Positions 51,991 to 63,900 are shown, numbered from the stretch's first letter. The stretch is DNA of 64,000 bases from Dromaius novaehollandiae (GCF_036370855.1 NC_088101.1:67889559-67953558), one strand, 5' to 3'. Made by a program: numbers and translations. The notes: generated from the sequence alone by a model not told the origin.

Positions 51991-54900
51991 TTTCTTGCAA
52001 GGCCCACACAATCTGCACTATGCAGGAACACACGTAGGAGCATAGATTAATATGTGAAAATGAGTGCTTTAACCTGCACTTTGTTTTTTGCCCTCCAGTC
52101 CTACATTGTCCACACATAAACAGTATAGGTTTTGCAGCACTTTCTCAGAAGCTGGAAAATAATTTCCTTCCACTAGCAAACATACTGTTTGGGCTGTGTG
52201 GTACAACAAAAAAGCCAGTTCAGCTTTTCATTTACTGCTGTGTCTGCATATTAACATAAAGAAGGTCAGTAGGAGTGCTCACAGTTCTGAGAAAATGAAT
52301 AGTTAATTATTGCTAGAGTGCAAGAAGGGAAAACACATGATTTATTTTGGTGCAGAACACAGCCAAAGAACTGCTTCTTTTTCTGTGGCCTGTTTTTTGT
52401 GGGAGGGCATACATAGAGTAAAATTTGCAGCGATCAGTTGAGGGTATTCAGTATGTTTGAGTATTAAAGAAAAAAAATCCCTTCTTAGCTTACCAGTAGG
52501 AACAATCTCAATAAACCAAATGCAATATTCAGCAAATATGTAAGAATTCCATTTTCATTCCTCATTTGTATCACCCGGCAACTTGCTGGTAGCTTTTGCC
52601 ATATTCACTCCTCCTGAAGAGTTTGTGTTTGATGACTTTACTGTATCGCCAGCAGTCCACAATGCTTGAGAGTCATGCTGCATTTAGACCAAAATGCCCT
52701 TGTTCTTCATATACAAGTATGAATAACATCAAAGTTAATCAGTTTAATCAGCAGGCCCAAACTTAGTACTATCATTTTTTTCTGTTAGGATGTCAAAGCA
52801 CTGTTAAAACTGTTATCCAGTCCTCCAAAGACTAAAGTTACATTTTCTGTTCATATTTCATCTAGAATAAATAAGTGAAATGTGTTTATACTACAAAATA
52901 TACACAATTAACTTTTAAAAACATCCTTAGAAAACATTTTTATTAAATGCTTTATCCCAAACTTTCTATTAGAACAATCAGAGAAGGTAGACCAAAACTA
53001 CCAAATCAGCTCTGCAAAAGGCAGATTAGTCACACTGACACTTCTGAAGTACTAATAATTATGTGAAATTATGAATACTTATAAAGTCATCTAATATCTT
53101 GATGTGCTTGTGTTGAAAAATAATCGTTATTGCAGGCTACAAAAGTAGCAAGAATTCTTACTTTCTAAGATAATGAAAGAGTTCTGGGGAGGACAATTTG
53201 CTGTCTACCCAACCCAACTTCACCTGTAACCAGCCAGTTAGGAGAAAGAGGGGCTCATGTCCAGTCCCCTTGAGCAGAGCAAAATGCTGTCACTGAGCCC
53301 AGCAAGCCAATTGCAAGATTAGGACTTCTGCTGTGAATCTCTGGCAAGTCTCCAGGCAACTGGCAAATGCCAAAGAAATATCAGAAAACTTAAGCAAAAC
53401 TTCAGGGGAGTTATTGCAATATGTTCCTTGTTCACTTTTTATTTTTTATTGGTTTCCAAGAATAATAATTGGTTTTAACCAGATAAAATATCAGACATTT
53501 GAAAAAGACTCACTATCCTAAAACTTTTAATATGTTGTGAATCAGCCCACTTAGTTCAATGGATCACAGCAAAAGAGAAAGTGATGATTATTAAAAAATA
53601 ATTGACATCATTTTCTGAGTTTATTCACTGCAATAGTAAGCAACAGGTATGCACTGCTGCAGCTTCTTTACAGGATATTACAAAACTTCTTAAGCTTATT
53701 TGCATATGCTGTCAGCTCATTCTTACACTGTTACAAACTACAGATCATGACCAACAGGCATGTAAGATTTTACAAACACAACATTTGAGTAAAATGCAGG
53801 CAAAAGGCGCAGAACCCACTAGCACGCTGCCACCGTTCTTAAACCATCTAATGTTCCTCTAGGCAAGAGCCAGACTCAGCAAATCACTCAACACCACAAA
53901 ATCGATGAGTAGCAGAGATTCAGTCTCATCTCCTAAGTTCTGATTAAGTAATTTAATGACCTCTGTCACGTCATTTATTCTGCAGAAGTGATGGGTTAAT
54001 AACTGCTTCACACTACATGATCTAAGCTTTTTTAAGCATTTATGCCACCAATTCACAGAAGCAGCAGCAACAGCATTAAACAATTTCCAGTTTCTTCTAG
54101 AACACTCCTTTGCTTTGCAGCTAGTCAGTTATAGATAGCCTATCCGCATTCAAGCAATGCTTTATTTCAGCTGGAAACAGGTTTTGGAAGAAACAAGTCT
54201 GTTGAAGAAAAGAAAAAAGATCGCTCCCTTGCCCCACTCTCATTGAAGAAACATTAAGTGTTAGAAACCTCTTTGTTTTCCGTATTGTTAATTGATTCTT
54301 TTACTAGGAAGACTGAATTAGCGGCATTGTGACAGTGCTGTGCTGTGCTATGCAATGCAGTGAAATTTCTGTCAACATCACTCAAGTAAGTGAATGCAGT
54401 AGACTCGTTCTGGCTTCAGCCATTATGTATGGTCTGAAAGCACCTGAGAACTCAAAGGCATCAACTGTGGGTCACATTTTCCTGGTGAGCAAACTGAAAG
54501 AACTTTAATGCTTACTATGATAACAGAAGTCTCTTAAAAAACAAACAAACAATAAAAAAAAACACACAGAAGTGCATATCTGAGTGGGAGAGGAATGACA
54601 ATGAAAGGTAGAAAAAGAATAGTGGATAACAAAATGATGGTTTGAAAAAAACCCACTGTACATGTCAAGTTTTTTATCTGAATTATTATTAAAGTGTACA
54701 ATGTATACAAAAATAAACTAACACCTGGTCATTTAATAAATAATACTCACTGTACATACATTCATGTAAATTACATAGATCTTTTAATGGTCTTTAACAT
54801 GTTGCTGTCAATAATGAAGTGCTGAGAATAAAGTGAGAAGTGAGGAAAGAAAGGTAGTAAATTCCAGTTAAATGAACATGCTATATTAGCGCTCTGGCAA

Positions 54901-55346
54901 TATCAGATAAGTTGTAGATCACAGCTATAGTTTATAGACAGTTTCTTTCTTCTAAAATCCAAAAACACTTAGTTTATTCACAGCCTCTTGTTCAGAAAGG
55001 CATCCAATTAGGGTAAAGCTTTTTAGTAGAGGCAATCCTTTAAGTTGTTCTAATGATCATTATTGTCAGAATAAAAAAGTGATTTTTAAAACAGAACCTT
55101 TAAAGGGTCTATTTTTCCACCCCAACATTTGGTGTTAACCTATTTGCAAAACAAATAACAAAATGAAAAACAAACACACATTGGTTTAAAAGGAAGACAT
55201 TTTAATATACAAGTTTATACTCGTCATGTTATATTTTCTGCACTGATCTCTCTCAGAATATACTTCTATCATTCTATTATGTTTTCATAATAAAACCACA
55301 AAAAGTAATTCTCATACCATGGAGGAAGCTGTAGCAGTCTGCATCA
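51991..55346. other. Intergenic downstream of SMIM20
   Basis: AT-rich. The right end may include a long SMIM20 3' UTR. There is a short TGTGC/TGCTA simple tract near 54340 and an A-rich tract near 54535-54567. No gene is seen. Confidence 0.5.
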
Positions 55347-55368
55347 TTTATTCTATTCATAATTTATT
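55347..55368 (-). terminator. Candidate SMIM20 polyadenylation signals
   Basis: Two minus-strand AATAAA hexamers (plus-strand TTTATT at 55363-55368 and 55347-55352) lie about 315-335 nt downstream of the SMIM20 stop, in AT-rich sequence suited to a 3' UTR. A further hexamer at 54973-54978 could serve a longer 3' UTR. No transcript evidence is visible in the sequence, so the true 3' end is inferred. Confidence 0.5.
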
Positions 55369-55681
55369 ATAGAAATGTTTACAGATTAACCACAAAAACA
55401 ATTCCACTTCCCTCTTGCCAAGGAAATAAATATTTCAGTTCTAAACTCAAGAATCATTCAGCTTGCTTACAGTCTGTGCATTATGCCCCAGGATCCACTG
55501 TCAAAATAGTATGTTTTTTCCTCTTGGCATCCCAACCAGTAGTGTTTGTTGTTCCTCATGTGCCCACACAGCATATTCAGCATTCTTTCCACCAACACTT
55601 GAAGACACACGTCAACATAAGACGAGGCAACTGAAGATGTCCATCTTCAGTCCTGCCATGCGATGCACTCAGCCAGCAACA

Positions 55682-55719
55682 TTACTTCCTTCCAAATGGA
55701 TCAGACCACACTTTTAATC
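55682..55719 (-). CDS. SMIM20: SMIM20 coding exon 3, including stop
   Basis: Terminal coding exon. Acceptor TTTGTAG|GA (AG at 55721-55720); exon bases GA complete the Gly codon, followed by [11 protein letters not shown] and TAA at 55684-55682. These 11 residues equal the human C-terminus as I remember it. The three exons total 204 nt, or 67 residues plus stop, the usual family length. The final GRK is the Gly-basic-basic signal expected for C-terminal amidation of phoenixin at Phe. A plus-strand open frame over this exon (55463-55717) is its antisense shadow. Confidence 0.95.
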
Positions 55720-57048
55720 CTACAAATCAAATAGGAAATTCCAGAAGTTCAAAGCTAGACTGCTGAAACAAGTTTGGTCTGCTACTCCAGCCTTGTGTAC
55801 AAAACAAAGAATGAACCTCTCTAACGGCTTCTGTACTCAGCTCAGAACTCTGCTTAAGCTTACACAAATATTTTAGAAAGACAACCTCATATTGATCTTA
55901 AGCTTCAAATAATGGAAAATCCATCACATCCATAGGTAAGGTGTTCCAATATTATTACTATCACCTAGAATAACACTTTATTTACATTTGAATTTGTCCA
56001 GGTTTTGCTTTCAACTAGTGGATCTCAACTTTTTCATCTAAATTTAGCCGGTGATGAAAATTTATACTGAGGAGCCTTGGTCATCAAGTACATACATCTC
56101 AGATAAATGGGACAGGCCGATCCTCTTTAATGTTTCATTAAAAAAAGGCAGGTTTACCAGACTTTGATTTTTATAACCCTTTTCCTATTTCTCATCAGTG
56201 TTTCAGTATTTGCTTGGACAGCGAGTCCTGCACTGATGACTTAACTGATAAATGTAGTAAGGACATGATATTAATCCTATTTGATTCTCCCCTGCTGTTG
56301 ATGTTAGGTTTTTTTAAAAATAGGAAAAAATTACCCTTTAACATACTTGGATATGACCTACTTCATCAAGACAAGCATTCTCATGCACATAAATGAGAAG
56401 TTCCAACCTTGAATACTTAATACCAGTTCCATAACCTATGAAACAGCAAACTATCAAGGATGGTCTGTCACACTACTATATTTTTTTTTATTCTCCTCAT
56501 ATGCTTTTCTATCCCTTCAACTAGTAGCAGCAGCTATCAAGCTCTTAGCATTGCATTCAAAATTTTCCTGAATATACTGAATTTCTGACTTACTCCTCTT
56601 CCTGTGAGGCTGGAAGGTACCACTTTATAAGCTACAGCTCATAAAATGTGCCTAAGCTGAGCTGAAAAGCAGTATTTCACAAAGCAAGAGCACAGAGAGT
56701 ATATTTGTTACAACTAGGCCTCAGACCACTTATGGCTGCTGTTAATTTCTAAACCAGCTCAAAGTCAATTTCTGATGTAGAATTTGACATTTGTTTATTA
56801 CAGCGTGGAGATATCAGAATTAGTAAAACTTATTTGGTCAATTAAGTCAATTTAAAAACAAGCTTTGTTAAATGCAGAATTTTTAAATGAAGAACCGGCC
56901 TAGGAAACATTTTCTTGATAAGTTTATTATAAAATTAAAATAAATTAACATATTACTTGAATCTATTCTTTAAGTCCACAGAAGTATTCAGGTCTTACTT
57001 CGCAAAGACCTGTGAAACAATGAATATAAACGCATGAATCAAGTATAC
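55720..57048 (-). other. SMIM20: SMIM20 intron 2
   Basis: An intron of 1329 bp, GTATAC donor and TTTGTAG acceptor, AT-rich throughout. I see no repeat or RNA gene in it. Confidence 0.9.
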
Positions 57049-57105
57049 CTGGAGGCTGAATATTCTCTTGAACAATACCAGCTCGGTTTATTGACTGCTC
57101 TTTCT
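57049..57105 (-). CDS. SMIM20: SMIM20 coding exon 2
   Basis: A 57-base internal exon between a pyrimidine-rich acceptor (TTTTCCAG, AG at 57107-57106) and a donor CCAG|GTATAC (GT at 57048-57047). With the last base of exon 1 it encodes [19 protein letters not shown] and one base of the next Gly codon. This matches the human [19 protein letters not shown] (recalled) apart from A to S, D to N and V to I. It carries the N-terminal half of the phoenixin-20 segment, which starts after the single Arg in NRAGIV. Both intron phases fit the neighbouring exons, which strongly supports the three-exon model. Confidence 0.95.
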
Positions 57106-59135
57106 CTGGAAAACAGAACAGAAAGAATAATACTAATAAAAAGAAAATACCAGACGTCCTGATAGCACCTAATAAAATAATATTGAAAATTATATTCATT
57201 CTGGATGCTATCCTGTAAATTCTGGTCTACACAATGAACAGCAGGTCTATTTTGGGAGATTATAGCCAAACTATAAGACAACCATCTTAAAGTAATGACT
57301 ATTTCTTCAAAAAGATGGAAAAATACCTGTCACGACACCACAATTTAAGGAATGACTAGTACTTTTAGGAGCTATCACTCATATGCTCAACATAAAACTT
57401 TAAGAGTTTTATTCTTTCCAGAAGTAGCGATTCTCCAATTTCAGGCCCTGAAAGATGTTACATTCTATCTAAAACAGATTTCATGGCAGCATCTATAAAG
57501 TCATCACTTGTAAATGTTGCAAAATTAAATACCAGGGGTGGTATTTTTCCATGCAATTGACCTGTCTCAGATTTTTAAGTTTCAACCACTTCAAGAACAG
57601 AAGTAGGCAAATCTACATCCTGTTAAGTGCTTTACTATTGTAGTGCTTTGGAGCACAAAATCAAAGCTTGGCCGGATTAGCCTTTTTCCCATCCCATTGC
57701 ACTTTCAAGCCTTTGAAAAACCGCAGTTTGTACATCCTTAGGGGAAACCCGGAACTAAGTTCACCTTAAAAACCAAAAACTCCATGTTTTCATCAGACTG
57801 TTATGAAAATTAATGCTTACGCAGCACTCATACTACAGTGATGTCAAGAAAAACTCACAGGAAATTAATAAAGGTGTCATCAAAGCAGACTTTGACCAAC
57901 ATGTAATAAATAAAGCCTAGAATCACATATTAAATAGCAAGTTTAAGTACTTGCTAACTGCATACTGCCTATCCTGTGTGCTAAATGGAGATTAAAACAA
58001 ACCTAACCTGCTAGGGTTGATCATATAATTCACAACTACAAAAAAGGAAGCTTATCCATTAGTTCTGTTATTTCCTTAATACTGAGTCACACTTACCATT
58101 TTCAGAAAGCATGCCACATGCAAAAATAAGCATAAGGTTTTTTAAAAGGGAACAGAGCAAAAAACCGTATCTTTGTGTGCAGTTTCCAAGTTCATAAACA
58201 TACTTTCCTTAAACAATTTTGGTTGCTTGCAAGTTAAATTTTACTTCAGCATGGATGTGAGGCTAAAGTCCCTCTGAGAAGATCAATAAGTTGGTTAACT
58301 CTTTTCCTTTTTTTTTCTTCCTAAAAATCCTTTCAGCCGCCTGAAGAAGTTAACCATATGAATCTTCATTTTATTGTCATTAGCTTCTACAGTTTGTAAA
58401 AGGTCAAGTGAGGGGATGAGATTTGTTACACCAAAACTTTCCCCCTCTTCCTTTTACAGCAGTTAATAGAGGTTTGGGAATAACACATGCTCCCCCTACT
58501 GCTTCTGCGGCGCAGAGCACCCGACTGGACGGCTGAGGTTTCACACGCAGCATCCCAAGCTGTCAAGTCCTCAAAAGCTCCCTGATTACAGAGTAACTCA
58601 CAGCTGGGAAAAAGGGGGCCAGCTGTGCCCTGCAAGGGCTCGAGCAGGTCCCCTTTGCCGGGTTACTAACAAGAGAGCGTGTGTTTCTTCACCAGTCAGA
58701 TTCAAAGAAAACTCTGCAGACTGATCACAGCTCTAGCACATCACTGCCATTGCTAAAGGATGCATTACCACGCCTCGAACCGAACATTTCAATTGGGGCT
58801 GAAAAACATAACTCGGATAACTTCTTTATGGTACCTATGGCTTTTCTTAAAGTAATTATTTCAGAGAACAGCCAGGCGTATTTTTAATCACCCTCCGGCC
58901 AACGATTTAACCCAGCCTGAAGCAGAAGCACCCCGAGGCTTTTCGCTGCTACTCAGGCGAACAGCCAGCCAGCCGCTCACCCAGCGAGCCGGGACACGCG
59001 GGTGCTGCTGCCGCCGCCGGCACGGCACGGCACGGCACGGCACGGCACGGCACGGCACGGCACGGCACCTCCCCTCCCCGCCCCTCCGGGCGCCCTGGCC
59101 TCCCCGCGCCCCCGCCGCGGCCGGCCCCGGCTCAC
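57106..59135 (-). other. SMIM20: SMIM20 intron 1
   Basis: An intron of 2030 bp with a GTGAGC donor and TTTTCCAG acceptor. The donor-proximal part is GC-rich and holds a ten-copy GGCAC pentanucleotide array about 70 bp from the donor. The rest is AT-rich with no recognisable exon or repeat. Confidence 0.9.
59019..59068. repeat. Pentanucleotide microsatellite (GGCAC)10
   Basis: Ten exact uninterrupted copies of GGCAC over 50 bp, inside SMIM20 intron 1 and about 67 bp from its splice donor. In the antisense readthrough frame it gives a spurious AVPCR-like repeat peptide. Perfect copies suggest recent slippage and likely length polymorphism. Confidence 0.98.
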
Positions 59136-59244
59136 TGTACTCCTCCAGCTGCAGCAGCGGCCGGAAGTAGATGGGGTAAAAGGCGGCGCCCACCACAGCC
59201 GCGAAGCCGCCGAAGATGAACACGGTGCGCAACAGACCCGCCAT
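59136..59244 (-). CDS. SMIM20: SMIM20 coding exon 1 (MITRAC7 / phoenixin precursor)
   Basis: First coding exon of small integral membrane protein 20, a mitochondrial inner-membrane protein of the MITRAC complex that stabilises newly made COX1 during cytochrome c oxidase assembly (family knowledge). The minus-strand ATG at 59244 opens 36 codons plus one base. The N-terminus reads [14 protein letters not shown], followed by a hydrophobic membrane segment (about residues 8-23) and then [15 protein letters not shown]. From memory the human protein has the same core ([24 protein letters not shown]). The donor is TACA|GTGAGC (GT at 59135-59134). The split codon is completed by exon 2 to give Lys, as in the human ...EEYKKEQ. 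The start lies in a CpG island about 1.6 kb from a divergent plus-strand first exon. Reading through the donor gives a longer GC-rich frame (58888-59244) that is an artefact. Confidence 0.96.
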
Positions 59245-59330
59245 GGCCGGCCACCGCCCGGAAGCTGCGCGCCCCCCGCTTCCGGCGTAAACAGGAAGTG
59301 GGGCTTGTCACGTGGGACTCCGCGCCGCCG
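59245..59330 (-). promoter_or_regulatory. SMIM20 core promoter with ETS/GABPA sites and an E-box
   Basis: Just upstream of the SMIM20 ATG there are three ETS-type cores: CCGGAAG at 59258-59264, its inverse GCTTCCGG at 59278-59285, and CAGGAAGTG at 59292-59300. A perfect CACGTG E-box lies at 59309-59314, in the context GTCACGTG preferred by USF factors. Paired GABPA (NRF-2) ETS sites are typical of nuclear genes for respiratory-chain proteins, which fits a COX1-assembly factor. No TATA box is seen. The start site itself is inferred. Confidence 0.7.
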
Positions 59331-60842
59331 GCGGGGGCAGGGCGGCCGTTAACGGCGGGGCTCTGCGCGGGCGGTAGCCGCGTGTACCGAGCCCGGCTGC
59401 GGCTGTGTGTCCCTGCGGGTACCGCTGTGCGGAAAGCCAAGCAAGCTCCCCAAAGCCCGGGGTCTCTGAGCGGACAGGTGCCGCCGCTCGCATCGCCTTC
59501 CCCGCGGCTCCAGGCGGCGGAGCAGGCCGCCGCGGGGCCCCGCTGCCTCCGTGCCGGAGCGCAGGCGGCAAGGGGAGCCGCGTGCGGCTGCTTGGCCAGG
59601 CCTCAAATACAGAAACGTGCTGGGTTTTGGTGGAAGTGTCTTTGCATGCTCACGTGTATCAGAAACATTCTTAGTTTTGAGCGGAAGGAGGAGAGAATGA
59701 AAAGTGCTTTAGCACCAAATTGGGTGTGTAGGTGTCCTATGAAAAAACAGAGTTTTCAACAACACGACCCTTTTAGGCCGTTCCTCTCAGTCACCGTTCA
59801 CGTGTAAGCTGTGTCTGCCAGGAGTCTCCAGATCGTAGATGTGCAACAAAGGGGATGTTTTAGAAGCACGGAAATTTCAAATACTATTTTACTGATACCT
59901 GATAGTCCCTCTCACACACGAAGACAGCTTAATAGCGGAAGTTATCTTCGCCTTCCTGACACAACAGCTGAGTTTGCTGTGGAGAAGAAAGAGGGGTGAC
60001 TGGTGCCCCCTTCCCGCACGGGCTCCGCTGACGGTCTGTGGGACGCAGGGCACCCCGCCGTCGGCTGGCTCGCGCCTCCCACCGCTACAGCGGAGCAGAG
60101 GGGCCGCTCGGGCCCGGGGCGAGCGCCAGCTGCCGAGGGAGCAGGAAAAGCGGCCTCGTACGCCTGCGAGCGCTCCGTGCCGCCTGCGTTTCTGCGCGTA
60201 TGGCCTCTGCCCCTGGGTAAATGGCGCCGAGTTTCGTGCCTGCACGGTCATTAGTCATCTGCGCGCAGGATGGAGAAACTCCCAGTGGGTTCATCACGGT
60301 GAATTACAGGGTGGGAGCAGCCCTTCAGGGCTGAGCTGGAAGGAGGCGGCCAGAGGTGCGAGGCGGGGCAGGGCGGAAGAGCACGAAGCGGGGAGCAGGC
60401 GGGCGACCCTCAAACGCGGACGTCCAGGCGGCGACCGCCGCTGCGTGGCTGGGGCGGGAGCCGCGGGGGGAGCCTCAGTGCCGCCGCAGCGCCTGGAACT
60501 AACCCCGCGCCCCCGGCCGCGGGCAGGTGCTTGCGGGGCCTCCGCGGGCTGCGAGCTCGGCCCGTAACCGGGCAGCGCGGCGGGCTCAGCCCCCGCCGGG
60601 AGGCGGCGCAGCGCGGCAGCGGCTCCGCGGGCCCCGCGCTGCCGCCGCAGCCCCGGGCGAGGCGCCGCCGGCCGCGCCCGGCCCCGCCCGGCGGGGCGCG
60701 GCCCGGCCCTGCCCGCGCCACCGGCCCCTCCTCCAGGAAGCCGGATCCGCCTCGCCCCGTCCCGTCGGCGGGGCCGGCCGCGCTGGGCAGCCTGCAGCGC
60801 CGCCGTCGCCACCACGCCGCTGGGCGCAGCCGCCGCGGCAGC

Positions 60843-60920
60843 ATGCGGCGCCCGGCGGAGCCGCCGTGCGGGCCGCGCCGCGCCGCCCGCCGCCTCCTGC
60901 TCCTGCCGCTCCTGCTCACG
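60843..60920 (+). CDS. SEL1L3: First coding exon with signal peptide, probably SEL1L3 exon 1
   Basis: An ATG at 60843 with A at -3 opens 26 codons ending at a strong donor, CACG|GTGAGT (GT at 60921-60922), in phase 0. The peptide is basic (MRRPAEPPCGPRRAARR) followed by LLLLPLLLT, the n- and h-regions of a signal peptide whose cleavage site would be in exon 2. No upstream ATG exists in this frame within the island. The assignment rests mainly on position: in human, SEL1L3, a large membrane protein with SEL1-like repeats, lies head-to-head with SMIM20. Signal-peptide exons diverge fast, so the residues alone do not prove identity. Exon 2 is not found before 64000. Confidence 0.6.
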
Positions 60921-63900
60921 GTGAGTGGCGGCCGCGCCGTGCCGGGCCCTCCGCGGGGGCGGCGGGAGCGCGGCGCTGCCTCCCGCGCCCTGGGCGGGGC
61001 GGGGGGGCCTCAAGGCAGCGGGGCCCACGCGGGGCCTCCGCCCGCCACCCCGGGCTGCGCCGCGCCGGTGAGGGAGGCGCGGGGCCGTGCGGCTGCCCCT
61101 GCCCCTGCCCGCGCCGGGCCCCGGCGGCCCGCTGCGCCCTGCCCTGCCCTGCTGCGCGTCCCGCGGTGAGGCCGTGTCGCGTCGTGAGGGGTCGGTGCGG
61201 AGCGTGACAGGAATTCCGGCCTCCCCATCCCGAGGGAGCGGCGGCGCCTCGCCGCCTCCTGCTTCGCGTGTAGCTGCGCGTGTGAGCGCAGTGCGGTTTG
61301 AAAGCACCTGCTGAACACAGCTGCGCTTGTCTCCCTCTCTTCATGGCGCTAAACGCAAGCTCCAGCTAAAGTTTTTGTGTGCGTGTGTGTTACTGATGCT
61401 GACCAGGAGCGGGTCGGCACCTTTCTTTTGGTGCGTGCCTCCTCCTAATTTAACAATTCTTAAAATGCAGCGTGACGTGGCAGTTGCCACAGGTGAAGGG
61501 CTGTGGTTATCTGCTGGCTTCGTGCAAACAGGTGCCGTTTCATCACGTTTTGCAGAGTTTCTGCTGGGGCGAACTCGCTGAGGATCCCACTGAGATCTTA
61601 TTCCAGCTAGTGAAGCAATATCTTTTGATAATTTCTGTAATACTTCACAGTTTAAAATTTCCCCTTTCCTACCAATCTTTGTGAAAAGTGATTCTTCTCC
61701 TAACACTCTTGAGCACACTTGAGCAAACTTCTTCAGATTCAGATTTCAGGAAAAAAAGCCATGTGGTTTATATGATTATAAATATAACCTTGTAAGTCTA
61801 ATAAAAACTCATATAGCTTCAGAAGGACTGTGGAGCGGCTCTGTGAAATTAGATGGATGTGATTGCTCAACAGCGTGAGCATCCGCAGAGCTGGCAGGCT
61901 TGGTGTTACCTCTTCCTGATGGTGCTCAGTAAAGCCCTTAGCAGATGCAGGTAGTACAGCCATCCATCACTGAGGGTGATTTTGAAATAGAGGCTGAGAG
62001 AGACGTAGAGCAGACTCCCTGCCTCGAGGACAACATGGAATGGAAATGAAGGAGTCAAACTCGTTAAGACAATTTCTTCACGCTATCTGAGATGATCCAT
62101 GCTGAAAGAGGGGAACAGAGAAGATGCAGTCTCTCTCACTTACTGCATGGGCCTAGAAGTTACTGAGAACAGTTACAAAAGTGACAAATTCCTCCTGAAG
62201 CAGGACATGTACATGTTTGGGCAGTTACGTTCAGGGATGGTCTGTCTGCTGATGGATTTCTCCATCCGTCAGGTTGTCCATCGCAAGGTTGCCCCACACA
62301 GTGAGGCCTCCACAGCTTCCTTGTTGAACTCTGGCTGTTAGTTTTATAGTAACATTTTTAATCCAGCATAGCTGGCCTGAGTTAAGGGCTCCATTTACTA
62401 CATTGGGGAACCTTTTTTATTTCAATCTCATAATGACACTCATTGTGTAATCCTTTCATCCTGGCTTTCTATAATCAGAGATTATGTATAAACATTATCT
62501 GAGGTAATGGGGAGGGAAAAGCTAGGATTCCTGAGAGTAGAAACATTTAGATAATATGCATGTTATATAGTACGCTGAGGAGCACTGTGTAGGGGCAAGC
62601 AAGTGGTTAACGGACTCAACCACAGTCTAGAAGAATTTACTGTCTCCAGTCTCTGCTGCTGCTGGATCTGTGTGGAGCTGCTCAGGGGTCTATGCCCTGT
62701 GCTCCTTCCTAGATGAACCTCCAGAAGGATTTATTAGATGTGGTGTAACACCAGACCCAAAGGTTTTTCATGCATTTTTGCAGCATGTGTCTCAATTAAT
62801 ACATCCAGCACCAACGAGTACAAAGAAGCAATTTTTGTGTAGGTCCACCGGAGCTGCTTGGCAGGCCTGGCACTAAGTCCAGAGCAGTACAGCTGACACA
62901 ACTGAAGCTGACTTCATGCAGTCAGCAGTCACTGTGCATCACGCTTCAGTGCTCTAGGAACATGCAGCTTGTTCTGCCTGGGACTGGCTTTGGGTTGCAG
63001 AGCTTACTACTTCAAGATCCCCAGCCCAGAAAGCAGCTAAATTCCTGCCAGACCCAGCCTGGAAGCAGACAAGCCATATGCACACACTGCTGCGTCTAAG
63101 TTAATAAACCCTACCAGACCAAGGTTGTCTTTGCTGGGAGCCAGCTCCTATATTTCTGCATTGGATAAAGCACTCAGGTAACTGAGAGCTTGCTGTATGT
63201 ATTTTGGCTGTAAACATGTGCATGTGGTAAGGACGTACTGGTAACAGAATATGTTATAGTGTCTACCTGGTAGTCTTCATTTTTGGATAACCACTTGGAA
63301 GGACTTCCATAATCTGGGAGCTGTGTCACGAGAAAGGTAATAATACATCACACAGATCAGATTGTTTAGAAGTGTTTCTTATTGTAAGGTCAGAAGCTGT
63401 TTAATAAACACAGGCAATTTCCACCAAGTAAAAAAGGTTTGAAACAATCTGTGGTTGCTGTGATGTACCTTTAATGGTTTTAGAAATATCTATAACCATA
63501 GAAGAACTATGTAGGAATCTTAAAATAATAGTATCTTTGTCAAGTCAAGCCCTGAAAAGTGTTAGAATTAGTATTAAAATTAAAGTTGTCTGATGACTTT
63601 TATGCTGGTTTTTGCACGTGTGTTACTGCGCGATGTAACTTTTCCAATGAGCAGCAGACTCCTATTACTAACTATTCCTTTTTATCGCCCTCATTAGGCA
63701 CTGCTAAATAGATACCATTTAAACTCTTGCCCTCAGGTAAATTTGTCAGATTTGAATGGGTGTTTCTACTGTGCTTTCCCATTAGTGACAGAAAAGTTAA
63801 TTTAGTTTTTACAGTATCCCCGTTACAGAATGAGAAATGAGGCAGAGACTGAGGAAGGCTGTTACTGTGAAGAGTCTACTTTTTGCAGGTACTCAGCCTA

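Larger units (their letters stand above)
58900..61250. promoter_or_regulatory. CpG island spanning the divergent SMIM20 / SEL1L3-like promoters
   Basis: A GC- and CpG-rich block with two dense cores (about 58.95-59.6 kb and 60.0-61.2 kb) separated by a more AT-rich stretch near 59.6-60.0 kb. It contains SMIM20 exon 1 on the minus strand and a signal-peptide first exon on the plus strand, so it probably fires in both directions. GC-box sequence (CCCCGCCC at about 60682) precedes the plus-strand exon. Open frames of up to 337 codons here, on both strands, reflect scarcity of stop codons in GC-rich DNA and are not genes. Confidence 0.8.

Noticed and set aside
1-55000. RBPJ coding exons
   Set aside because: I looked for the conserved [20 protein letters not shown] segment on the minus strand and did not find it, so RBPJ must lie outside the window.
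58888-59135. Extension of SMIM20 exon 1 into a 118-codon protein
   Set aside because: The frame runs through a good splice donor into the GGCAC repeat. The three-exon model gives the conserved C-terminus and the normal 67-residue length.
60294-61307. 337-codon minus-strand frame and several 140-226-codon frames on both strands
   Set aside because: They are Arg/Ala/Pro/Gly-rich and overlap one another in CpG-island DNA where stop codons are rare. There are no domains, and many start at non-ATG codons.
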